Shown in pieces: positions 15,502-26,200 of a stretch of DNA of 61,175 bases; position 1 is the stretch's first letter; every line of letters begins with the position of its first letter. Location of the stretch: contig JAUCGA010000019.1 of assembly GCA_030377865.1 (NCBI GenBank), positions 1 to 61,175 on the forward strand, in the 5' to 3' direction. Under the pieces are notes generated by a model, which saw only the letters and a program-made list of their open reading frames with translations, searched no databases and was not told where the DNA came from. A program made the translations under genes and the position numbers. Origin of the DNA: Anaerolineales bacterium HSG25 (GTDB lineage Bacteria; Chloroflexota; Anaerolineae; 4572-78; J111).

Positions 15502-18411
15502 GTGAGCGAACAAAAAATAACCAAGGTTGCCTCGATACAAAGTCGTTTGTTGGTTGCTTTTGTATTGATGGTGCTTTTGCCGGTGATAACCGTCACGGTT
15601 GTTTCGGTTGTCGGGGGTCTACAAGGAGGGCAACGTCAAGTTATCAACCAACTTCAATCGGTAATTGTCTTAAAAGAAGCGGGTATAAACCGCTGGATTG
15701 GGGAGCTACAGACCGCGTTATCCGAGCTACAAAACACCTCTTCCTTTCATTCTCATGCCGAATCAATGCTGACCGGACAGGGTAATGTGATTATTATGCA
15801 AAGCTCATTGCGGGCTTTGTTTAAGCAAATGGTTGAACAACGGGGGTTATTTGACGAAATATATCTATTAGACCTCAAACGTAGAGTTATTTTATCGAGC
15901 AACCCAGAAAACGAGAAGAAGATAGTACCTATTGGGCAACAACCATTTTTTTTACCTGCTTTAGAGACCCCTCATAGTCAAATTGTTGCCATTTCGACCT
16001 TGCGAAAATATAACTATATCGTTGTCACCCGCCCCGTTAAAGACCATACTGGTGAAACCATCGGGGTATTGGTCGGACAAATAAGGTTAGATGTTCTCAA
16101 TCAGATTATTGGTGAGCGAGCCGGTTTAGGTGAAACAGGTGAGACCTATTTGGTGGCTGAAAACAGTTTTTTATTGACCGAACTCTATCAGTCATACGGC
16201 GGTACTAAAATAGATACGGCTGGGGTTCGATCTGTTTTAGATAACGGACAAGGTCATGCCGATGGGTTGTATGAAAACTATGACCAACAATCTGTATTTG
16301 GGGTTTATTATTGGGTCGATACACTGGGCGTGGTGCTAGTTGCCGAGCAGAATCAGACTGAGGCCTTTGTCTCAACCTACAATATCTTAATCATCAATAT
16401 TAGCATTGCTCTAATTTCTACCGTGATCGCGTTGTTGGTGGGACTATACATTACCCGTAATATTACTTCACGTTTAGCTGAATTATCGGATATTGCCACC
16501 CATATTGCCGCCGGAGATTTACAGTTAAATGCCACGGTCTCTCGACCTGATGAAATTGGGGTGTTGGCGCATGCCTTTAACAGCATGACCGAGCAACTTC
16601 GACAATCTATCACTATACTACAAAATCAAATTCAGCAGTTAGCTACTTTAAATCGGATCACCCAAACTTTGGCCTCATCGCCCGATTTGCAGGAAGGGTG
16701 GGAGGTTGTCGCCAAAGAAATCACCTTGCTGTTTGAGGGATTAGGAACGGGTGTGGCTCTGCTCGACAAACGAAGAACGGGACTCGTGATTATGGCCGAT
16801 TACAGCACCAACCCGAATCGCCGCCCAATTAAGGGCATGACAATTCCCTTAATCAATAACCTTTCCTCGCAAAAAGTGATTGAAAGCAGTCGCTCTTTGG
16901 TCATTTCTGATGCACAACACAACCCTCTAACCCAACCAATTTGGGCGTTGATGCAAAAAACGGGGGCGCAGGGTTTAATGATTGTTCCCTTGTTAGTTCG
17001 GGGCGAAGTGATTGGTACTATTGGTGTTTCGACCGATGACGCGACCCGAACTTTTTCGGCAGAAGAGGTTAATCTGGCCGAAACGATAGCCGGTCAGGTG
17101 GCAGGTGCAATCGAAAACAGTCGCTTGTTTGATGAGGAGCAACATCAGCACCAAATTGCCGAGAGCCTGCGTCAAACAGCTAACATTCTTAACAGTAGTC
17201 TTAACCGAGATGAGGTACTAGACAAAATTATTCAGCAGTTGGGACAGGTAATTGTGTTCGATGGAGCTGGCCTGTTTTTGCAAGATGGCGATGAACTATT
17301 TTTATTTGATGGGGATAAAGCGGCAGATGCTTATATCGGTTATCGAGTCTCCTTAAATCAGAATGATCCTACAACTCGAGCATTTCATGAGAAACAGACC
17401 TTGGTTATTGCTGATGTACTTGATGACCCCGGTTGGGAAGTATGGGACAAGGCTAATGAGATTCGAGGTTGGATGGGCGCTCCATTGTTGATTAGCGGCG
17501 AGGCGATAGGGGTGTTAACGACCGATAGCAACATGATTGATGCTTATAGCCAAGACGATGCCAAAGTGTTACAACTGTTTGCTAATCAAGCCGCGATTGC
17601 CATTCGAAATGCTCGCTTGTTTGCCGAAACACAACAAGCCAAAGACGCGGCAGAGGCGAGTAATGTTGCCAAAAGTGCCTTTTTAGCCAACGTGAGCCAT
17701 GAACTTCGTACCCCGCTAACCTCAATATTTGGTTTTGCCAAAATTATCAAAAAACGATTGGCTGATAGAATTTTCCCCGCGGTTAAAACTGAAGATAGGC
17801 GAGTTGATCGAGCCGTCAAACAGGTCGCACAGAACATGGACATCATCGTTTCTGAAGGGGAACGACTGACAAAATTGATTAATAATGTTCTTGATTTAGC
17901 CAAAATCGAGGCTAATAAAGTTGAATGGCAGATGAAGCCAGTTTCATTGTCGGAAGTGATAGACCAAGCCACCGCGGCCACCTCGTCATTATTTATCGAA
18001 CATCCGTTGACTCTCATAAAAACAGTCGAACCGGATTTGCCTGAGATTACCGGAGATAAAGATCGTTTGGTTCAGGTGGTAATCAATCTTATCTCTAATG
18101 CGGTTAAATTTACGGACGAAGGAACCGTAACGTGTGAGGTTAAAAAGGAACAAACTCAGGTGGTGGTTAGCATCATTGATACTGGCGTTGGCATTGCTAA
18201 GGCTGACCAACCTAAAGTGTTTGACAAGTTTGAGCAGGTCGGCGACACCTTAACTGACAAACCTCAAGGAACTGGCCTTGGCCTACCGATTTGCAAAGAG
18301 ATTGTCGAATGGCATGGGGGGCAAATTTGGGTTGAAAGTGAGTTGGGGCAAGGCAGTCGTTTTGCCTTTTGTTTACCTCTGGTCGAACTCAGTACCCGGC
18401 ATGCTGATTAA
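15502..18411 (+). CDS. membrane sensor histidine kinase (dCache-HAMP-GAF-GAF-HisKA-HATPase)
   Basis: A 969-residue kinase starting at a GTG after a GGGAG motif. Helix 1 spans about 14-38, a periplasmic Cache-type sensor about 40-290, helix 2 about 294-318 and HAMP about 318-370. Two GAF domains follow (about 385-535 and 560-700). The H-box SHELRTPL has the phosphorylated His at 733. The ATPase part shows the N-box [17 protein letters not shown], then [10 protein letters not shown] (G1) and [11 protein letters not shown] (G2). No receiver domain and no adjacent response regulator is seen, so the partner is elsewhere. The last six residues (STRHAD) and the stop are encoded by the end of a family F element. 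Confidence 0.93.
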   Translation: MSEQKITKVASIQSRLLVAFVLMVLLPVITVTVVSVVGGLQGGQRQVINQLQSVIVLKEAGINRWIGELQTALSELQNTSSFHSHAESMLTGQGNVIIMQSSLRALFKQMVEQRGLFDEIYLLDLKRRVILSSNPENEKKIVPIGQQPFFLPALETPHSQIVAISTLRKYNYIVVTRPVKDHTGETIGVLVGQIRLDVLNQIIGERAGLGETGETYLVAENSFLLTELYQSYGGTKIDTAGVRSVLDNGQGHADGLYENYDQQSVFGVYYWVDTLGVVLVAEQNQTEAFVSTYNILIINISIALISTVIALLVGLYITRNITSRLAELSDIATHIAAGDLQLNATVSRPDEIGVLAHAFNSMTEQLRQSITILQNQIQQLATLNRITQTLASSPDLQEGWEVVAKEITLLFEGLGTGVALLDKRRTGLVIMADYSTNPNRRPIKGMTIPLINNLSSQKVIESSRSLVISDAQHNPLTQPIWALMQKTGAQGLMIVPLLVRGEVIGTIGVSTDDATRTFSAEEVNLAETIAGQVAGAIENSRLFDEEQHQHQIAESLRQTANILNSSLNRDEVLDKIIQQLGQVIVFDGAGLFLQDGDELFLFDGDKAADAYIGYRVSLNQNDPTTRAFHEKQTLVIADVLDDPGWEVWDKANEIRGWMGAPLLISGEAIGVLTTDSNMIDAYSQDDAKVLQLFANQAAIAIRNARLFAETQQAKDAAEASNVAKSAFLANVSHELRTPLTSIFGFAKIIKKRLADRIFPAVKTEDRRVDRAVKQVAQNMDIIVSEGERLTKLINNVLDLAKIEANKVEWQMKPVSLSEVIDQATAATSSLFIEHPLTLIKTVEPDLPEITGDKDRLVQVVINLISNAVKFTDEGTVTCEVKKEQTQVVVSIIDTGVGIAKADQPKVFDKFEQVGDTLTDKPQGTGLGLPICKEIVEWHGGQIWVESELGQGSRFAFCLPLVELSTRHAD

Positions 18412-18638
18412 ATAAAAAATTTTCGACAGAATTAATAAAATAGACAGAGTTTTTTGCCTTTAATCTTGTTAATCCTGTGTAAAAGTTCAGTAATACCGCC
18501 CTAGAAACCCGATTTCTCAAAGAAATCGGGTTTCTGACGCTCTTTCTGGCGAGTTTACTGAATATTTACAATCCTGTTAATCCTGTCAGATATTCTTTTG
18601 TGTTTAGTTGAGACTAAAAAACCTTGTCGGGTAACAAG
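18388..18638 (+). repeat. family F element with nested 91-bp family G element
   Basis: The F shell starts CTCAGTACCCGGCATG and ends TTGTCGGGTAACAAG. It carries the GACAG(G/A)ATT-type core also found in family C. Family G interrupts the core at 18479-18569 and is flanked by AATCCTGT (18471-18478 and 18570-18577). The left end of F overlaps the 3' end of the sensor kinase gene. Confidence 0.85.
18479..18569 (-). repeat. family G element, 91 bp (copy 1)
   Basis: Ends GTAAAAGTTCAGTAA and the inverse of GTAAATATTCAGTAA. The core is AGAAACCCGATTTC / GAAATCGGGTTTCT. It lies inside a family F core with an 8-bp direct repeat on each side. Confidence 0.88.
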
Positions 18639-18846
18639 TGCCCGAATAAAATTTCCCTGAAATGACCTTTTTGGTCTCGTTAGTGGAATTGACGGTAAGA
18701 GTTACAGGATTTAACCCCGTAAATCTTGCAAATCATGTCGGAAACCCTGTGATAATAGCATTTATAGGCTTGAATATGATTTGCTACTTTGCCTAATTTT
18801 ACCATAATAGGCGTACTGTTAATCTTATCGTGCAGGGAGACCACTG

Positions 18847-18990
18847 ATGCCAGAACTACATAAACTCGGCGAACATTATATCTGTGAGCTATGGGGTTGT
18901 GACCCCACTATTCTCCATGATAACCAGCAATTGGAACAACGGTTTATTCATATTGGACGGTTTGGAGAAAACCATACCCTACCGGCCTGA
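18847..18990 (+). pseudogene. speD: N-terminal remnant of S-adenosylmethionine decarboxylase
   Basis: A 47-codon open frame with a GGGAG ribosome-binding site eight bases before its ATG. The translation contains LHKLGEHYICELWGCDP and TILHDNQQLEQ, which match the start of bacterial AdoMetDC proenzymes (LGxHxxxExxGCDPxxLxD). The family is about 115-140 residues long. The autocatalytic Ser/pyruvoyl site and the core strands are absent because a stop follows soon after. It is therefore called a broken gene; a short regulatory peptide is a less likely reading. Confidence 0.7.
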
Positions 18991-19116
18991 ATTACCTTAA
19001 CCGAACCGTACATAAGGCCGCATTTGCCTTACCGGAGTTTTTGAAGCGAGCATTTTCTAGAGGGTTATATGATTTTAATGCCTAAATTCAGGTAATTGTT
19101 TATGTGAGGGAATACT

Positions 19117-21621
19117 ATGAACAGTTCAAATGTTTCTGATAATTTTTCAAATTTATTTGTTGGTCGAGATGATGAATTGAATTTCATGCGGAAATATTAC
19201 AATCAAGCAAAAAATGGTAAAGGAGAAATAATATTTGTTATAGGAGAAGCTGGCTCTGGAAAAAGTGTACTTGTTAGGAATTTTTGTGATACTATTTCAA
19301 ATCAAAATGAAAATATATTGATTGCAGTTGGGGAATGTAATGCATTAACAGGTGAATTTGACTCCTATGCACCCTTTCGAAAAATTTTGAACGACTTAAT
19401 AAATATAAAAGAGCCAGATAAATCAACAACAGCAAAAAAAATTGCTAGGAATTCACTATCTATCATATTTGAGTATGGGCCAGATTTGATCGGTAATTTA
19501 ATTCCTGGAACTTCTCTTATTGCTTTGGCGACTCAAGTAGCTTTTGATAAATCTCGTATTGCTGAGAAAATCGCTAAACAACCTGATAATATAGATTATT
19601 CTAACTTCTCAGAAACAAAATTATCAAATCAATATAGTTCGGTGATAAGAGAAATATCTCAAAACAAGGTTATAATATTAGTTTTGGAGGACTTGCATTG
19701 GATAGATAGCCCATCCGCAAATTTGTTATTTAGACTTATACGAGACACAGAAGAGTTTCCCATATTCATAATAGGTACATATCGCCCTAATGACATCAAT
19801 TTAAACCGAGGTGATGGGCGACATCCCATGAAGATGTTACTAAACGAGGTAAAAAGGTACCGTGGTAATGTATGGTTAAATATAGAAACTATTAGTAATG
19901 ATAAGAAATGGATGCTTGTAAATAATATAATTGATGCACAAAAAAATAGACTGTCACAGAACTTTAAAGAAAAATTATTTTATCACACGGGAGGAAGTCC
20001 ATTATTTGTCGTAGAACTATTGCATTATATGCAAGAAAAGGGAGAAATTTACATTGATGAAGGATATTGGTTTGAAAAAGCAAATATTGAATGGGATTTT
20101 ATACCAGCAAAAATAGAGGGAATTATTCAAGAAAGGATTAGTAGATTAACGGATGAACTTCGACAAGCCTTAACAATTGCTAGTGTTGAAGGGGAGATTT
20201 TTACAGTTCAGGTCTTGAGTCGCCTACAGGAACTTAGCGAACGACAAATTATAAATGATATACTAGCGGAGTTGGACAAAAAGCATCATTTGGTTGTTGA
20301 AGATGGTGTAAAACATGTGGAAGATCAATACTTTTACACGTATAGGTTCAGACATATAATGCTTTCTAATTATTTGTATGACGATTTAAACAATATAGAA
20401 AAGCAAATAATACATAAAGAAATAGCGAATGTACTAGAAATACTATACAAAGACGTGGAAGAAGAAATTGCTTTACAGCTTGCGTACCATTATGGAGAAT
20501 CTCATGTCCCAAAAAAGACGATTTACTACTTGAAAATAGCTGGTAGTAGGTCGTTTGATTTATGTGCTTATAAAGATTGTATAAGTGTTTATAACAAGGC
20601 TTTGAAAATAACGTCTAATGATGATGAAAAACTATTTTTCTTAAGGCATATAGGTATATCTCATTACAGGTTAGGTAACATGAATAATGCCTATAGTTTG
20701 TTTATGGAAACCATTTCATTGGCAAAAGACGTAGGTAATGATTATGAGTTATCGTTAATACTGTACTATTTAGGTGATTATTTAGTTACAGTAGGTCATT
20801 TTGAGGAGGCTGAAAAAAAATTCTTGCAAATACTGGATATTGCAAATACATCTCGAAATGCCATTTTAATAGCACATGCATATCGAGGAATTGGCTACGT
20901 TGCAGGTCAATTAGGGAATTTCAATAAAGCGGAAAGTTTTTATAAAAAATGTTTATTATTATGTAAACGTTTAGACTTAACAGAATTATTAGCTATGACA
21001 TTGTATGATTTAGGTTGTACACTTCATTTAGCTAATAAATGGGATAAAGCCCAAGAAATCCTAGAAAAAGGTATAAACATAGCTAAAAAAGACGGCTATC
21101 AAAATACATTGTCTCATTGTTATAATGAGTTGGGCTTTTTATATTTTGATAGAGGTAGTTATAGACAGGCATTATCCCTTTTCCAAGAAGGGCTTACACA
21201 AGCGGAAAAGATAAGAGATAAATGGGTTATATCAGAAGCATTAAACGGTCTTGGTTTTGTTGCTGTTGAATTAGATCAACTAAAAAATGCAAGGTTGTAT
21301 TTTTATAAGGCACTACAACTGTCTTATGATCTAGATTCTATACCGGAAGTATTGGTTGTTTTTATTGGAATAGCAAAATTATTTGTTAAATTAAACCAAG
21401 ATGAAGAGGCTATGAAGCTATTGCTGTTAAGTTTGTCTCACCGCAATACAGATAGCGAAGTAAAAGCATTTGCTTTACCTATAATAAAAGCCTTGGAGTC
21501 TTCTTTTGCGGAAGATGATATTCATAGAATGAAAGAGCAAGCCAATAATCAAAATATAACAATTGTAGTAAATAGATTGTTACAGCTTCTTTCGCAGGAT
21601 TCTTTGATTAGAAGTTTATAG
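19117..21621 (+). CDS. AT-rich AAA ATPase with C-terminal TPR repeats
   Basis: An 834-residue predicted cytoplasmic STAND-like protein. LFVGRDDELNFMRKYY opens an AAA_16-type module with Walker A GEAGSGKS (about 43-50) and Walker B-like LVLEDLHWID (about 188-197). From about residue 450 to 790 helical tetratricopeptide repeats follow, such as GNFNKAESFYKKCLLL and GSYRQALSLFQEGL. This is the ATPase/TPR half of proteins that usually carry a LuxR, adenylate cyclase or kinase domain; none of these is present. Base composition is strikingly AT-rich, with ATA and AAA codons far more frequent than in neighbouring genes, which suggests recent acquisition. A GAGG motif precedes the ATG. Confidence 0.82.
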   Translation: MNSSNVSDNFSNLFVGRDDELNFMRKYYNQAKNGKGEIIFVIGEAGSGKSVLVRNFCDTISNQNENILIAVGECNALTGEFDSYAPFRKILNDLINIKEPDKSTTAKKIARNSLSIIFEYGPDLIGNLIPGTSLIALATQVAFDKSRIAEKIAKQPDNIDYSNFSETKLSNQYSSVIREISQNKVIILVLEDLHWIDSPSANLLFRLIRDTEEFPIFIIGTYRPNDINLNRGDGRHPMKMLLNEVKRYRGNVWLNIETISNDKKWMLVNNIIDAQKNRLSQNFKEKLFYHTGGSPLFVVELLHYMQEKGEIYIDEGYWFEKANIEWDFIPAKIEGIIQERISRLTDELRQALTIASVEGEIFTVQVLSRLQELSERQIINDILAELDKKHHLVVEDGVKHVEDQYFYTYRFRHIMLSNYLYDDLNNIEKQIIHKEIANVLEILYKDVEEEIALQLAYHYGESHVPKKTIYYLKIAGSRSFDLCAYKDCISVYNKALKITSNDDEKLFFLRHIGISHYRLGNMNNAYSLFMETISLAKDVGNDYELSLILYYLGDYLVTVGHFEEAEKKFLQILDIANTSRNAILIAHAYRGIGYVAGQLGNFNKAESFYKKCLLLCKRLDLTELLAMTLYDLGCTLHLANKWDKAQEILEKGINIAKKDGYQNTLSHCYNELGFLYFDRGSYRQALSLFQEGLTQAEKIRDKWVISEALNGLGFVAVELDQLKNARLYFYKALQLSYDLDSIPEVLVVFIGIAKLFVKLNQDEEAMKLLLLSLSHRNTDSEVKAFALPIIKALESSFAEDDIHRMKEQANNQNITIVVNRLLQLLSQDSLIRSL

Positions 21622-21665
21622 ATATATTCTTCATTAACAAAACCACATAGGATGAACAAATAACC

Positions 21666-22442
21666 ATGCCAATTTCAGAATACGAACAAGAATACCTGAC
21701 CGTATTTGATCCAAAAACTTACTTAGATGAGTATTACGGCCCAGAACCCGATGAAGAAACTCGTTTTACAACCCAATTTATGGTTAATGCTTTGCAAACC
21801 ATGCCTCAAAATTTATCCGTGCTTGAACTTGGAACAGGGCCATGTTTATATTCTGCCGCGGTGTTAGCGAAACAGGCTCTTGAAATTCATCTCAGTGACT
21901 ATGTTCCGGCTAGTATAGCCGAACTCCGTCGTTGGTTGGAAGACCATGCCGAAGTACATAACTGGAACCCATACATCAAGCTAGTTTTAGAACAAGAAGG
22001 GCAAACCGCCACCCCAAAAACGATTGAACAACGAGCCAGCCTAATTCGGCAAAAAGTAACTCAAGTTACTCACTGCGACGTTTTAGCCACCGAACCAATC
22101 GGTGCAAATGCACCCCAATACGACCTCGTGACCGCCCATCATTGTACCGATGTGGCCGCGTCAACTGTGGATGAGTGGGTTCAGGTGATGCAGAATATTA
22201 GTAACTTGGTGAAGCCAAAAGGATGGTTGTTACTTAGCATTACCATGGGCGCGACTACCAATACCTTTGTTCACAATGGTGAAACCCATATATTTCCCTG
22301 TGTTAGCTTAACCGAGCAGAATATCCGACAAGGGTATGAACTGGCCGGATATGACCTAAACACATTCTGTCTAAAAAAATTAACTGTACCTGATGAGCGT
22401 GAATATTCAGCCGATGTTAAAGTTTTGGCTCGTAATCTGTAG
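21666..22442 (+). CDS. NNMT/PNMT/TEMT-type SAM methyltransferase (GntF-like)
   Basis: A 258-residue class I methyltransferase. The N-terminus FDPKTYLDEYYGPEPDEETRF and the SAM motif VLELGTGPCLYSA (about 56-68) are typical of the family that includes nicotinamide and phenylethanolamine N-methyltransferases and the guanitoxin enzyme GntF. HLSDYVPASIAELRRWL is the acidic-loop region binding the SAM ribose, and the late motif VKPKGWLLLSITMGA is intact. The substrate is probably a small amine, but cannot be read. The next gene is a diverged paralogue 24 bases on. Confidence 0.8.
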   Translation: MPISEYEQEYLTVFDPKTYLDEYYGPEPDEETRFTTQFMVNALQTMPQNLSVLELGTGPCLYSAAVLAKQALEIHLSDYVPASIAELRRWLEDHAEVHNWNPYIKLVLEQEGQTATPKTIEQRASLIRQKVTQVTHCDVLATEPIGANAPQYDLVTAHHCTDVAASTVDEWVQVMQNISNLVKPKGWLLLSITMGATTNTFVHNGETHIFPCVSLTEQNIRQGYELAGYDLNTFCLKKLTVPDEREYSADVKVLARNL

Positions 22443-22466
22443 TTGTTCGTAAAGTGTAATGGAATT

Positions 22467-23243
22467 ATGACTAATACTAAAATTAACTATCTTGATGACT
22501 TTGATCCAGCAGAATATCTGGATGACTATTTTATAGTTGAACCAGAGATTGAAGATGTATTTGCCACCCAATTTATGATAAAAGCCCTAAAAAACATGCC
22601 CTCTAACCTTCTAACACTTGATTTTAGTTCTGGGCCAACTTTATATGTTGAGGCTACACTAGCACCTCAATCGCGTGAAATTCATATGTGTGATTATGTA
22701 CCAGCCAGTTTGGATGTCCTTCGGAGTTGGGTCGATGATAGCCCGGAAGCCTTTAACTGGACCCCATACATTAAAATGATACTTAAGGAAGAGGGAGAGG
22801 CCATAACACCCAATACTGTGGCCCAACGAATAGCTGAAATGCGTCGTAAAATTACCAATTTAATGCGTTGTAACGCCTTACTGGAAAATCCTTTGGGTGA
22901 TAACCGTATCCAATATGATTTGGTGGTAACTCAATCTGTTACTGAATCTGTAGCCAGTAACCTATCTGAGTGGATACAGGTGATGCGTAATATCAGCACC
23001 CTAGTTTCACCGGGAGGGTGGTTATTGATTGGTGTGACAACAGATACTCAGGGATATTATGTTAAAGAGAAATTTTTTTCCTGTGTAGATTTAACCAATG
23101 AAGATATTCGTCGAGGCTATATGGAAAATGGTTACGATTCTGATAGCTTTTATTTGGAAACAATTTCGTCTCCCGGTGAACGAGGATATTCTGGAATAAC
23201 CTGTGCTGTGGCCCGTAAGTTTAGTCATCGGTCTAAAGAATAG
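22467..23243 (+). CDS. diverged NNMT-type methyltransferase paralogue
   Basis: A 258-residue paralogue of the preceding gene, with the same blocks (FDPAEYLDDYF, CDYVPASLDVLRSW, WTPYIKMILKEEGE). The SAM motif has changed from LELGTGP to LDFSSGP, losing the first Gly and the usual Glu/Asp-x-Gly order, so SAM binding may be weakened. The ATG at 22467 is preferred to the TTG at 22443, which would add eight residues not found in the paralogue. It may act as a regulatory or heteromeric partner; that is inference. Confidence 0.72.
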   Translation: MTNTKINYLDDFDPAEYLDDYFIVEPEIEDVFATQFMIKALKNMPSNLLTLDFSSGPTLYVEATLAPQSREIHMCDYVPASLDVLRSWVDDSPEAFNWTPYIKMILKEEGEAITPNTVAQRIAEMRRKITNLMRCNALLENPLGDNRIQYDLVVTQSVTESVASNLSEWIQVMRNISTLVSPGGWLLIGVTTDTQGYYVKEKFFSCVDLTNEDIRRGYMENGYDSDSFYLETISSPGERGYSGITCAVARKFSHRSKE

Positions 23244-23287
23244 ATGACTAATCACTTTTAATACCGCACAGAATCTACGGGTTTCAA

Positions 23288-26200
23288 ATGAAACAACTGA
23301 ATCGACTATTTTCAGCGTTGAATATTCGTTCTGGTGAGGAACGGTTAGTGGGGCTATTGTTGGTCTACGCCTTTTTTATGGGGCTACCAGCCTTACCTGT
23401 CGAGACCGCTTCTTATGCCTTATTTCTGCTTGCCTTTGATGCCCAGAAATTTCCTTATGTCTATATCGGATTTGCTGTAGTGACGACCCTTAGTGGGCTG
23501 ATTTACACCAAAGCCGAAGAACGATACTCTTTTGGTTTGGTCATGACCGGCAACCTGTTTCTATTGACCTGCCTCTTATTTTTCTTCCGGTTACTCCTAG
23601 AGCTAACCGACTCCCCGTGGACAGTCATGGCCTTAGTAATCTGGTACAACGCCAGTTGGGCCTTAGCTAGTTTGGGCTTTTGGAGTTTGGCCACTCATCT
23701 GCTTAATGTGCAACAGGGGAAACGGCTGTTTGCCTTAATTGGGGTCGGCTTAACCCTGTCAGAGACCTTAGTCGGATTTGCTATTCCAATGCTGGTCAGA
23801 TGGGTGGGCACGGTCAACCTTATCCTCATCTCGGCGGTTAGCTTTGCTGTTGCCCTCGTAATTCAATCCTACATTCTCCATGTGTTTGCCGATCAATTGG
23901 CTACCTCTAAACTCTCTGTTGATAATGACGATGCTGATGATGAAACCGAAACGACTGGTTCAATTCGGGCACTCTTTAATAATCGTTATATCAAGCTCAT
24001 CTTTATTTTTTCCACGCTTTATATCCTCTCTTATTACCTGCTCGATAATGCCTTTTATGCCCAAGTAGATGCTCAATTTCCAGTTGCCGATGAGTTAGCC
24101 AGCTTTTTAGGGCTGTTTTTTGCTGGGTCAGGTCTGTTGACCATGATTGGAGGCATGTTTGTCTCTGGTCAACTCATTCATCGCTATGGCGTTCGGTTTG
24201 GGTTATTGGCCATGCCGATCATCATTTTGGTGGGGGTGATGGCCATTGCAATCACCGGTTCTTTTATGCAGAGTGTTACTCTGCTGTTTGTGATAGTCGC
24301 AGTTACCAAATTTATCAACGAAATTGTGGCCTACACCATCAACCGTGCCGCGTGGCAGGTACTTTACGAACCGCTGCCGGTGGGTTTACGTCTGCAAACC
24401 CAAACCGTGGTCGAGAGTATGGTCAAACCGATAGCCGGTGGGTTGGCCGGGTTATTGTTATTACTGCTAGGACGATTTTTTGAGTTTGGGGCCACCCAAA
24501 TCGCCTATTTGCTGATCATTATTCTATTAACCTGGATTGGGGTGGTGATTTTATTAGACCGCCTCTATTTGAGCGTTTTGTTAAAGGTTTTGACCCAACA
24601 GCGTTTCCGTAATAAAAAGACCATCCCGATTGAGGCCAGCCAATCAAACCTGACCGCCTTAAAAAATGGTCTAACCAGCTCCCATGCGGGGGTGGTTGTT
24701 TATTCCCTGAATTTATTGGAGGAGTTTGAGCCAGAATCGCTAGCCCTTTTTTTGCAGGGGCTATTAACTCATCCCTCCACCGAGATTCGATTAGAGGCGT
24801 TAACTCGGATTGAACGGTGGCGCTTGCCTGAGACCGTCTCGGCTATTCGAGCCATGCTCCAGACCGAAAGAGAGGATGCTGTCTGGGGGACATCGTTACG
24901 CGTATTAGCAATTTTGGGTGGGCCAGAGCTGTTTTCCGAAGTCTCTGCTTATATGGAACATCCTAGCCCAAAAATACGATTGGGCGCAATTGTAGGGCTA
25001 CTAAACAACCAACAATTAGACAAGGCATACATCACTACCATTAGAAAAAAACTGATTACTCTGGCCGAATCGGAACAGCCCTCTGAGCGGATATTTGTGG
25101 CCCAAGTGATTGGTGAGGCCGGAATTTATACCTTTAATCGATTGTTGTTAAAACTACTTCGAGATGATCAGGCCGCGGTCTGCCGAGCGGCTCTCGATGC
25201 GGCTAAGCAGATCAATCACCCTGATTTATGGCCAGTCGTGATTGAACATTTAGCGACCCCCAAACTTCGAATCAAGGCCGTCTCAGCCTTAGTAATGGGT
25301 AACCAATATGAGGTACTACCAGCTATAAAAGTTGCTTTTTATCAGGCCAACCAATCACCAACCACCTTGGTCTATTTGGCTCAGGTTTGTGGTCGTCTTG
25401 GCGGTAACGAAAGTATCAAACTATTGCTTGACCAACTGATTGTGCCGGATGAACGAGTCAAACATCAGGTGCTACAGGCTTTAAACCAATGTGGTTATCA
25501 AGCCACGGGAGATGATTTACTAATGGTCGAGCAAAAGATCAAAACTGAAGTGGCTTGGGCTACTTGGACCTTGGCTAGTTTGGTCGATTTAGGAGATGAC
25601 GAGTCGGTTTCTCTCTTAAAAACAGCCTTACACAGCAATTTGGCTCGTCACCGAGAACGAGTCTTATACTGGTTATCCTTTAGATATAATTCTGGCTCAA
25701 TTCGTAAAGTGCAAAACTCATTAGAACTTTTTAACCTGTCTCAGCATAGTTCTTCGTCTGAGCAAGGTGCGTATGCCTTGGAGGTGATTGAAATCCTCGT
25801 CTCCTCCACCTCAACCAATCTAAAGCCAATTTTACTTCCTTTATTAGATAGCCAACTGACCCCCCAGCAATGTTTACGTGCTCTTAGCTCCTATTTTCCC
25901 CAACAACAGTTAACTCATAAACAACGACTGGAGACTATGATTGTGGGTGGTGGGGCTTGGTTAAATCAGTGGACAAAAGCGTGTGCTATCTATACGGTAA
26001 ACCTTTTAAGCCTGACCGAACTGGTAGAGATTGTAACCATTGCCCTAGCCTCTCCTCATGTATTAGTGCAAGACAGCGCGCTGTGGGCTTTGTTTAATTT
26101 GGACAAACCCTTATACTATGCGCAGGTTCAGCAACTGCCCCAAACCTTGCCCCAACAGATTGGTAACACCATTTGTTGGCTCGATCAATCATCAGACAGA

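Noticed and set aside
19117..21621. Adenylate cyclase or LuxR regulator
   Set aside because: Only the ATPase and TPR parts are present; neither a cyclase domain nor a C-terminal helix-turn-helix could be found.
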